A DNA stretch of 64,000 nt from JADKAC01 sp964492065 (GTDB taxonomy: Bacteria > Bacteroidota > Bacteroidia > Chitinophagales > BACL12), in the NCBI GenBank assembly GCA_964492065.1, contig CAZBHH010000003.1, positions 62,001 to 126,000 of the forward strand, in the 5' to 3' direction. The position numbers and the translations under genes are program-made. Under the pieces are notes generated by a model that was given only the letters and a program-made list of their open reading frames with translations, had not been told where the DNA came from and searched no databases. Position 1 is the stretch's first letter. The number at the start of each line of letters is the position of its first letter. Below, piece by piece: positions 57,295-64,000 of this stretch.

Positions 57295-59658
57295 TTAAAA
57301 TTTAAAATTCCAGGTTATGGATGGCAGGATGGGGAATATAGACACTTTCTTGGCCTGCACGCTCACATTTCCCTCACTCAAATCCCCCTCGATATCCGTA
57401 TAAATAAAATAGGGATTTTTTCTTGAATACACATTGTAAACAGAAAAATTCCAATTCGATTCAAACTTTTTACCCGGCTTATTTTTCAGCGTAGCCGAGA
57501 TATCCAAGCGGTGATAGGGTTCCATTCTGTACCCGTTGCGAGGGCCGTAGTCGGTATGCAATTCCCCTTCCACAACATAAAAACTTTCGGCGATGGTGGT
57601 GGATTGGCCGGTGGCATACACAAAGGTGGATGCAAACGACCAGCGCTCCGTTACATCGTACACGGCAACGACTTCTATATCGTGGATGCGATCGTATTTA
57701 GTGGGAAACCAGTTATCGCCGGTACTCAAATCGGGAAATTGTCGCTCGGTTTTCGACAATGTATAACCCACCCATCCCGTAAATTTACCTTGTGCTTTTT
57801 TCAGAAATAATTCCACACCATAAGATCTGCCGATGCCAAATACAAAATCATTTTCGATATCAGCCGTCAATTGCGGCACATATGAATCGGCAAATTCTAT
57901 CTGGTTTTCCATCTCTTTGTAATACACTTCTACCGATGATTCAAGCATATTGTCGAGAAAGTTTTTAAAATATCCCAGCGAGTATTGAACGCCCCGTTGC
58001 GGTTGCACCATTGCCGTACTCGGTACCCATAAGTCGGTGGGCAGTGTAGAAGTACTGCTGCTCACCAGATGAATGTACTGACTGGTTAGCGCCAGGCCGG
58101 CTTTGATACTGGAATTCTCATTGATAATATACCGGGCATGGATTCGCGGTTCCAATCCCCAATAGTCTTTAATGGGTTCGCCTGCCGCATAATAAATGGT
58201 GTCCACCGGGATATGCGTTACGGGATCCACCTCGACGAAATTATAAGGCCCTGCCTGAAGAAAGTAACTCATGCGCACACCGGCATTAATTTTCAGCAAT
58301 GGCCCCAGGTTAAATTCATCTTGTACATACAGGGCAGCCTCGTGCGCATATTTTTGGTTGAGCGTATCGGTACTGAACTCCGTATCGCCCGATTTGCCTT
58401 GTGCAGAATACGGTGAAAAGCGGTGAAAAATATAATTGACGCCGTACTTCAACATGTGGTCGGCATTGAGGTAATAATCGAAATCCGTTCGCAAATTCCA
58501 ATCACGCACACCGCTGAATAAGGTAAAACTAAAATCGTCATAAGCGCTGGCCACCTGGAAATTGTAATCGTTGTAGATCGCGGAGACATTCATAAACAGC
58601 TTATTGGAGAACAGGTGGTTCCACCGCACGGTGGCTGTTGCATTTCCCCAGGGTATTTCCACATTAAAATCGTCGTCCGGTGACCGGTAGGTAAACACAT
58701 CTCTGCCGAAATAACCGCTCAGAAACAGCCTGTCTTTGTCGGTGAATTTGTAGTTTATCTTGGTATTTAAATCGTAGAAGTAATACCGGTTGCCGGCGAA
58801 ATCTGTATTTTTAATAAACGGCGCAATCAATACATCCGCATAAGTGCGCCGGGCCGAAACGATAAAGGATGCCTTGTCTTTTACAATGGGCCCCTGCAGG
58901 GTGAGCCTCGAAGCTATCAGGCCGATGCCGCCCTCTGCCTGGAATTTTTGGTTGTTGCCGTCTTTCATCTGCACATCTACCACGCTGCTGAGCCTGCCGC
59001 CATATTGCGCCGGCATTCCTCCTTTCACGAGCGTTACATTTTTAATGGCATCGGAATTAAACACGCTGAAGAACCCGAACAGGTGGCCGGTATTATAAAC
59101 GACTGCCTCGTCCAATAAAATTAAATTCTGGTCGGGGCCGCCGCCTCTGACATAAAAGCCGCTGTTCCCCTCGCCTGCCCCACCCACTCCCGGCAGCAAT
59201 TGCAGCGTCTTTAAAATATCGGTCTCGCCGAAGATGGCGGGAATGGTTTTAATTTGTTCGATACTCAAATCCACCGTTCCCATATCGGTATTGCGAATAT
59301 TCTCGTCCTTTGCTTCGCCCGATATCACCACCTCATTGAGAATATTCTTTAATGCAAGGGTAATATTTATCCGTTCATCCTGTTGTAAATTAATCTCCCT
59401 GCTCACTACTTCATAGCCCACATACGAATAATTGAGTGTGTAATTTCCTTCGGGTAGGGTGATAGAATAAAAACCGTAAATATTGGTTACCGTTCCGGTG
59501 GGATTTTCGCCCTGTATGAATACACTGGCGCCGATGAGGTCTTCGCCGGAAGCCGCATCTTTGATATAACCGCTTACCGTGTATTTATTCTGGCCGGCCA
59601 GTGCGAGCGGTGCCAAAATTGCGAAAGCCAACAGAAGTGGTGATAATTGTGTTCGCAT
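57295..59658 (-). CDS. TonB-dependent receptor with carboxypeptidase-like regulatory domain
   Basis: 787 residues with a signal peptide (about 1-22). A CarboxypepD_reg-like domain (about 24-105, YTVSGYIKDAASGEDLIGAS ... GNYTLNYSYVGY) is followed by the plug (about 120-235, DILKTLQLLPGVGGAGEGN and FYVRGGGPDQNLILLDEAVVY) and a 22-strand-type barrel to the end (WNFSVYNVYSRKNPYFIY...; C-terminal FPILPSITWNFKF). No SusC-type TonB-box fusion is seen. It imports a substrate across the outer membrane with TonB energy; the adjacent DUF4249 lipoprotein is presumably its partner. Substrate unknown. Confidence 0.94.
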   Translation of the reverse strand: MRTQLSPLLLAFAILAPLALAGQNKYTVSGYIKDAASGEDLIGASVFIQGENPTGTVTNIYGFYSITLPEGNYTLNYSYVGYEVVSREINLQQDERINITLALKNILNEVVISGEAKDENIRNTDMGTVDLSIEQIKTIPAIFGETDILKTLQLLPGVGGAGEGNSGFYVRGGGPDQNLILLDEAVVYNTGHLFGFFSVFNSDAIKNVTLVKGGMPAQYGGRLSSVVDVQMKDGNNQKFQAEGGIGLIASRLTLQGPIVKDKASFIVSARRTYADVLIAPFIKNTDFAGNRYYFYDLNTKINYKFTDKDRLFLSGYFGRDVFTYRSPDDDFNVEIPWGNATATVRWNHLFSNKLFMNVSAIYNDYNFQVASAYDDFSFTLFSGVRDWNLRTDFDYYLNADHMLKYGVNYIFHRFSPYSAQGKSGDTEFSTDTLNQKYAHEAALYVQDEFNLGPLLKINAGVRMSYFLQAGPYNFVEVDPVTHIPVDTIYYAAGEPIKDYWGLEPRIHARYIINENSSIKAGLALTSQYIHLVSSSTSTLPTDLWVPSTAMVQPQRGVQYSLGYFKNFLDNMLESSVEVYYKEMENQIEFADSYVPQLTADIENDFVFGIGRSYGVELFLKKAQGKFTGWVGYTLSKTERQFPDLSTGDNWFPTKYDRIHDIEVVAVYDVTERWSFASTFVYATGQSTTIAESFYVVEGELHTDYGPRNGYRMEPYHRLDISATLKNKPGKKFESNWNFSVYNVYSRKNPYFIYTDIEGDLSEGNVSVQAKKVSIFPILPSITWNFKF

Positions 59659-60137
59659 GGCTCTACTCTATATTTTTTTCAACATCTGTCTTTTAAGTGT
59701 ATCATACCTCCGGAAAGCACATTTTCACTAACCGTTGAGAATTTCACCGCAGGCATTCACAATGCACGTTTTCAGATTTCCGGATTGTTGCCCAAAACAA
59801 GTATCCGGCAATTTTAGTTTGCCACATTGCTTTCTGGCACACTGATGCCCTGTTTTTGCAGGTATTAAACATAAATAGTGAATTTCCAGTCAGCGGCGTG
59901 GCGAAGATAGGGCAATGACGCTGCAATTTTCATACTTTAAACAAATTTTAATACACCTCCATATCGTTTTAATTCCCACGGCAATTTTGAAGCGCTTTGA
60001 TTGAACCGCTATTGCAATACCGCAACACGATAAGCGCACGCCTGTTGCCGGTCATTGAACTCAAAAGCTACCTGTGTTTGTAAATTAAATTGCAGAAATG
60101 CCCCCATTACGTGAAATATCATCCGGTCGATTGGAAA
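59659..60137. other. Intergenic stretch without a supported gene
   Basis: About 480 bp between the TonB receptor start and the DsbA-like protein stop. I see only weak open frames without motifs, no clear TAnnTTTG box, no hairpin with T tract and no recognisable RNA gene or riboswitch. It may hold the receptor promoter or an unidentified regulatory RNA. Confidence 0.5.
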
Positions 60138-60887
60138 TCAGTTTTCTTCGCCGCCGTAAAACTGTGTGGGTTTACGGTTTTTCAAATACCCTTCAATCTT
60201 TTGAATCAGTACCTCCCTGCCGGTAAACCCCTGGCTGACCGGCAGCACCTGGCCATCCATCTGCAAAAAAACGGCAGGCAGCATTTCGACATGCAGGTCT
60301 TCGGCAATAATAAATTGCGCCTCAGTAACCTTGACATTTAAATCCTGTCGCATTTTTTTTCGAATAATTTCCACATCCATGTCAAACTGCCCGGCGCATA
60401 AGTCGAATACCGCATCCGACTGCGGGTAATTGCCGTCGTAAAAAATGGCGTGTTGCATACAATGCATAAATTCCAGCGCATTCTCCGGTTGATACAGGCT
60501 GAAAACGTACAAGGCTACTGCACAATCCCTCGAATCCAAATGGGTACTGTCGTCTTTTAACAGGCCGTTTAAAAAATCCGGACCGAATGCTACCCCTGTT
60601 TTTGATTCCACTGCCGTATAATCCGCTACGAGGTAGGGCAATAACACATCAATGGTATTTGCATTTTCATTGGAAGCAAAGCCTGAAGAAATCACCGAGA
60701 AGTCGGTTTTGTTTTGGAAATACTTCTGCACTTCCATCATCTCTGCATTGGCGCCGTAGCACCAGGCGCAAAGTGCGTCGGTTACATACACGATGACCGG
60801 GCGCTTTCCCGCTTGTGAAAAACAGGTATGCGCTGAAATCAAAACTGCCAATAAAACGATTACCGGCTTGCGATTAGAACATTTCAT
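60138..60887 (-). CDS. Exported DsbA-family thioredoxin-like protein
   Basis: 249 residues with a signal peptide (about 1-25, ending FSQA). The thioredoxin motif CAWC (Cys40 and Cys43, in VTDALCAWCYGANAEM) resembles the DsbA/FrnE-type CxWC active site. Further matches to DsbA-like helices: ALEFMHCMQHAIFYDGNYPQ and a cis-Pro-like segment VEMLPAVFLQMDGQVLP. It probably catalyses thiol-disulfide exchange in the periplasm. Isolated gene with 68 bp to the subtilase gene. Confidence 0.82.
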   Translation of the reverse strand: MKCSNRKPVIVLLAVLISAHTCFSQAGKRPVIVYVTDALCAWCYGANAEMMEVQKYFQNKTDFSVISSGFASNENANTIDVLLPYLVADYTAVESKTGVAFGPDFLNGLLKDDSTHLDSRDCAVALYVFSLYQPENALEFMHCMQHAIFYDGNYPQSDAVFDLCAGQFDMDVEIIRKKMRQDLNVKVTEAQFIIAEDLHVEMLPAVFLQMDGQVLPVSQGFTGREVLIQKIEGYLKNRKPTQFYGGEEN

Positions 60888-60955
60888 GTAATTCCTCCGA
60901 GTATAAAATTAAGTGGTTTATGTGGGCGCCTTTCAACAACGGCGGGTTGGTTTGT

Positions 60956-62620
60956 CTATTTTGCATACGGGCCTGCAATGATCAATGCCGCAGTTTCTGA
61001 TCTCTTATTCGTCGCTATCCGCATGTTATACACACCGGCGGCAAGGAGCAAAGGTAAATCCGGTATGCGCACTGTATTGATCTGCGCATCCGAATAGCCG
61101 GGCTGCATCGAGAACACTTTTCTTCCGCCGACTTCAAAAATTTCGATGCGTGCATCCGCAGTCAGTGTATCATAAATGACAATTTTCAATTCCGACTTGA
61201 CCGGGTTGGGAAATGCGCTGAACAGGATTCCACTGTTTTCCGGCTGAAATCCCTGCAGAATTAACCGGGCGAGGAACAAGTTGGGTATGCCCCACCCCAT
61301 GCGGTTATCCGGTGTCAGTGCAAGAGATGCACTTTGTTTTAATGCCGACATGATCTCCATATTGGATTTGCCCGGGAATGCCTGCCATAAAATGGCTGTT
61401 GCTCCGGCTGCAAGCGGCGAAGCGTACGACGTGCCGCTACCGATTGCCGGATAGCCGTCAGGACTTAACACAGCGGCATTTCCGCCCTGGGTAGCAATAT
61501 CGGGTTTGATGCGCCCGTCGGCAGTGGGCCCGACAGAACTGAACAGCGAATACCGCCTGTCGCCATCCACTGAGCCGATGGTAAATACACTGTCGCCATC
61601 CGCCGGGGCGCCGATGTAATGCCAGGGATCATTGGCGTAGTTGCCGGCGGCTGTACAAACGATAATTCCCTTACTCGCCGCCATGTCCGCCGCCCTGGTG
61701 ATGACCGTCGTATTCCCATCCAGGTCGGCATAGGTGTGATTTTCTCCGGGATTGTCAAACTCGGTATAACTCAATGAGGAATTGATAATATCCGCTCCAA
61801 GGAAGTCGGCCTGCTCGGCTGCTGCCAGCCAAAAATGCTCTTCGGCCACCAGTTCGCTATCCGCTATTTCAGTTCGAAACAAGTAATATTTTGCGTCCGG
61901 CGCCGCACCTACATAAATGCCCGGCATGTCCGCAGCCATTATCGAAAAAACATAAGTGCCGTGATAACTGGAGATAAAAACACTGTCGTTGTTATCCGGG
62001 AAATTCCAGTAACCGAGTACCTGCCCCTTCTCCCATACAGATGTGAACCCCACTCCCGTATCCACCCCGATAAATCCGGCATCCAGCACCGCAATAACCA
62101 TATCTTCGCCGGTGAAACCCTCCGTGTGCATATATGGCCCGCCCAACATGCTGAACTGATTATTTGCCAAACCGTAATACCCCGCATCCGCTGTGCGCAG
62201 GTTAACTGACGGCACAACAGGCTGTTCGGGCTCCCGCTTTAATTTTTTTACATTTTCGATGCCCAATACACAGTCGAGTGCCGCAATGCCCTTGAGGATA
62301 GACGTATCCTCCACTTGAATGCTCAAGGCGTTCAGCCATCGGGAAGTAGTAATCACCCGGGCGCCTGCAGCTTCTACCTGTTCAATGTACACGGCGCTCA
62401 CCGGCAAATCGGAATAGCTGACCGGAATATGCAAACGCCTTCTTCTTTCTAAGGTGCGCTCGCTTAAAAATGCATCAGGGCGCTCCAGTGAATAGGCGGA
62501 ATACTGCTTATCTGTCAGGTACACCCAATAGGTTTGGTCGGCAATCGGAGATTGGCCAAATACAAATCCGGCAGAGCATAATGTATAGAGAAGGGTAAAA
62601 ACTTTTCTAAAGTAAAACAT
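60956..62620 (-). CDS. Subtilase (S8) peptidase with T9SS sorting domain
   Basis: 554 residues. Signal peptide (about 1-22), an inhibitor/propeptide-like region (about 25-130), then the S8 domain: catalytic Asp180 in VIAVLDAGF, His220 in SYHGTYVFSIMA, oxyanion Asn327 in TAAGNYAN, and Ser398 in GSGTSYASPLAAG. The His motif is HGTY, whereas the usual form is HGTH. The C-terminal T9SS domain (about 465-554) has LFSAFPNPVKSELKIVIYD and GVYNMRIATNK...ALIIAGPY. Secreted or surface protease. Neighbour to an exported lipoprotein but apparently separately transcribed. Confidence 0.9.
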   Translation of the reverse strand: MFYFRKVFTLLYTLCSAGFVFGQSPIADQTYWVYLTDKQYSAYSLERPDAFLSERTLERRRRLHIPVSYSDLPVSAVYIEQVEAAGARVITTSRWLNALSIQVEDTSILKGIAALDCVLGIENVKKLKREPEQPVVPSVNLRTADAGYYGLANNQFSMLGGPYMHTEGFTGEDMVIAVLDAGFIGVDTGVGFTSVWEKGQVLGYWNFPDNNDSVFISSYHGTYVFSIMAADMPGIYVGAAPDAKYYLFRTEIADSELVAEEHFWLAAAEQADFLGADIINSSLSYTEFDNPGENHTYADLDGNTTVITRAADMAASKGIIVCTAAGNYANDPWHYIGAPADGDSVFTIGSVDGDRRYSLFSSVGPTADGRIKPDIATQGGNAAVLSPDGYPAIGSGTSYASPLAAGATAILWQAFPGKSNMEIMSALKQSASLALTPDNRMGWGIPNLFLARLILQGFQPENSGILFSAFPNPVKSELKIVIYDTLTADARIEIFEVGGRKVFSMQPGYSDAQINTVRIPDLPLLLAAGVYNMRIATNKRSETAALIIAGPYAK

Positions 62621-62651
62621 TAATTCATAAATTTATGCACCTGATTTACAA

Positions 62652-63407
62652 TCAATTAAAATCTATAACTGTCATCTTGACACTATAACCGCATTGCGTA
62701 TTTTCTTCCCATTCGCACTCCGGGCAAATATTTTGAGTGGTGTAATGGCGAAAAAAACGGTACACCATACCCAGGCCGTTTGCGTATTTTTCTTCCGACT
62801 TATTAAACTCAATCAGGTTCTGACTGCCATTTTGTACAACAGTTATGACATCGTCAAAATTGAAATTGCCTACAGTTTCCGCTGCGGCAACTTGCGTATA
62901 GCAAAACTCCCACCCTTCCAAAAATTGCAAATTATTACATTCCTGATCCACAGGCAGCGACCCCAGTCCTCCCAGGTAAATATGGCCAGCCCATTCCACA
63001 TTTTTCTCAACCGGCGAGACGAGTTTTAGGTAGCGGAGGTTATTTTCAACCTTTTCAACAGATTGATTCACATAATTCACGGTAGAAGTCCCGACCAAGG
63101 TCCAGTCGGTGCCACCGGCCGGTCTGTTGAAACGCTCAATCCTGTAAGTCAGGTTATTGCTTCCATCCCGGAAAGTATCGGCAATTACTTCCTTAATTTC
63201 CACGTGCACCGTATCGTTGGCTATTGTTTCGTAGTAGTGAATACTATCCGTTGCATAGGTGATATACTTGCCAATGGTTAAGGGATAATACGTCGTTGCC
63301 TCCGGGAAGTTCGTCGGTAATACGCTTTCCGTAGAATTACAGGACAGGTTGAAAAATCCGGTTGCCAGGAGCAAGGCTACAGCCGAAAATAATCTACTGG
63401 TTCTCAT
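62652..63407 (-). CDS. Lipoprotein of unknown function
   Basis: 251 residues. Lipoprotein signal with Cys23 (LLLATGFFNLSC). The mature part is rich in beta segments (YYPLTIGKYITYATDSIHYYE, DGSNNLTYRIERFNRPAGGTDWTLVGTSTV) with cysteines later on (VDQECNNLQF, GWEFCYTQ, ICPECEWEENTQCGY). No family recognised. Its start overlaps the 3' end of mnmA by 14 nt, so it is probably read from the mnmA transcript. Confidence 0.7.
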   Translation of the reverse strand: MRTSRLFSAVALLLATGFFNLSCNSTESVLPTNFPEATTYYPLTIGKYITYATDSIHYYETIANDTVHVEIKEVIADTFRDGSNNLTYRIERFNRPAGGTDWTLVGTSTVNYVNQSVEKVENNLRYLKLVSPVEKNVEWAGHIYLGGLGSLPVDQECNNLQFLEGWEFCYTQVAAAETVGNFNFDDVITVVQNGSQNLIEFNKSEEKYANGLGMVYRFFRHYTTQNICPECEWEENTQCGYSVKMTVIDFN

Positions 63408-64000
63408 CTGGTTGTTCTGTTATGAAATTACTTAAAATATTCCCACCTCCCACTACATCGTCGCCTTCGTAGAAGACGGCGGACTGGCCGGGGGTGATTG
63501 CATTCACCATAGTGTCGAACTCCACTTTGAGTATGCCGTCTGCTTCAGGTGAAATGGTGGATAAGGCCCCCGGGGACTTGTAGCGTATTTTAGTGGATAC
63601 CCGCATTGCCGCATCAATGGCATTGTATTTCTGGATGTTCAGATTGTGCACAAACATGCCATTGCGCAGCAGGTCTTCCTCCAGTCCGAGCACTACTTCA
63701 TTGGTTTCCGGCCGGATTTCAGAAACAAAATACGGTTGGCCTAAAGCAATGCCCAGTCCTTTGCGCTGGCCAATGGTAAAAAACGGGTAACCCTTGTGCT
63801 TGCCCAACACCTTTCCGTGCTTATCGATAAACAGGCCGCCGTCCACCCTTTGTTCCAGTCCTTTCACTCTGCGCTTCAGGAAACTGCGGTAATCGTTGTC
63901 GGGGACGAAGCAGATTTCATAGCTCTCCGCTTTGTTAGCTAATTCGGCCAGCCCCATATCCTTCGCCATTTGCCTGATCTCGGTTTTTTGAAGACGGCCT
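63394..64000 (-). CDS. mnmA: tRNA-specific 2-thiouridylase MnmA (C-terminal part, cut by window edge)
   Basis: The window holds the last about 201 residues of MnmA, which puts the 2-thio group on U34 of tRNA Lys, Glu and Gln. Seen: the pre-domain GRLQKTEIRQMA, the segment ESYEICFVPDNDYRSFL that carries the second catalytic Cys, GYPFFTIGQRKGLGIALGQPYFV, and the C-terminal PGQSAVFYEGDDVVGGGNI barrel. The N-terminal ATP-pyrophosphatase domain and first catalytic Cys lie outside the window. It is followed by the lipoprotein gene with 14-nt overlap. Confidence 0.95.
   Translation of the reverse strand, partial: GRLQKTEIRQMAKDMGLAELANKAESYEICFVPDNDYRSFLKRRVKGLEQRVDGGLFIDKHGKVLGKHKGYPFFTIGQRKGLGIALGQPYFVSEIRPETNEVVLGLEEDLLRNGMFVHNLNIQKYNAIDAAMRVSTKIRYKSPGALSTISPEADGILKVEFDTMVNAITPGQSAVFYEGDDVVGGGNILSNFITEQPDENQ

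Noticed and set aside
59744..59926. 60-codon minus-strand open frame in the long gap before the TonB receptor
   Set aside because: Cys-rich without pattern, no promoter box, no recognisable domain; likely chance.

Overview
The window is chromosomal DNA of a Bacteroidota (Bacteroidetes) bacterium, probably close to Chitinophagales/Saprospirales-type lineages. Supporting signs are: at least five secreted proteins with C-terminal type IX secretion (T9SS) sorting domains; a TonB receptor with a carboxypeptidase-like N-terminal domain paired with a DUF4249 lipoprotein; the lineage-typical genes DUF4295, DUF3276, DUF4252 and TamL; a long-form NusB; the bacillithiol-associated protein YtxJ; -7 promoter boxes of the form TAnnTTTG; and no clear Shine-Dalgarno sequences. 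Coding density is high, with many 2-10 nt gaps and touching or overlapping convergent stops. I saw no tRNA, rRNA, insertion sequence, phage gene or CRISPR array.

Layout. 1-2.1 kb: rimO (cut by the window edge), ftsY and the ribosomal operon rpmB-rpmG-DUF4295. 2.2-5.1 kb: a large secreted BNR/Asp-box propeller protein. 5.4-9.8 kb: a sugar-nucleotide operon read on the minus strand (DegT aminotransferase, rmlB, rmlC, and an rmlD-cysQ gene fusion). 9.9-13.2 kb: an outer-membrane protein, waaA (Kdo transferase), a Bacteroidota-typical unknown, and tdk. 13.2-18.2 kb: two T9SS cargo proteins. 18.3-21 kb: lipA, an outer-membrane protein, OsmC, YtxJ and a 48-residue lipoprotein. 21.1-25.1 kb: a plus-strand run of mpl, exonuclease, polyprenol-phosphate mannose synthase and corA. 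25.1-27.9 kb: two DUF4252 proteins, an unknown, a SET-domain methyltransferase, a small basic protein and divergent ybaB. 27.8-34 kb: CaiB-type CoA transferase, a small membrane protein, a metallophosphoesterase and a 1133+ residue outer-membrane protein. 34-41.8 kb: ychF, a radical SAM/SPASM protein, an M23 peptidase, coaE-yajC-DUF1573-nusB and an amino-acid dehydrogenase. 41.8-46 kb: an ABC exporter, DUF3276, a phosphopantetheinyl transferase and small unknowns. 46-50.4 kb: tandem FG-GAP/T9SS paralogues. 50.4-53.6 kb: tamL head-to-head with an RNA methyltransferase. 53.6-60.9 kb: thiolase, DoxX, DUF4249/TonB receptor and a DsbA-like protein. 61-64 kb: a T9SS subtilase, a lipoprotein and mnmA (cut by the window edge).

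Most of the window is core housekeeping mixed with envelope and secretion genes. The points I rate highest are: (i) a possible chromatin-modification module, in which a SET lysine methyltransferase sits in an operon with a small lysine-rich protein and opposite the nucleoid protein YbaB, with both directions fired from back-to-back -7 boxes; (ii) the in-frame RmlD-CysQ fusion; (iii) a giant outer-membrane protein whose signal peptide is encoded upstream of its first ATG with no standard start codon; (iv) several promoters whose -7 box lies only 4-9 nt before the start codon, suggesting leaderless or near-leaderless mRNAs; (v) an M23 peptidase with Cys in place of a zinc-binding His; (vi) an unlisted 48-residue lipoprotein co-transcribed with ytxJ. 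Functions come from motif recognition only; no database search was run.
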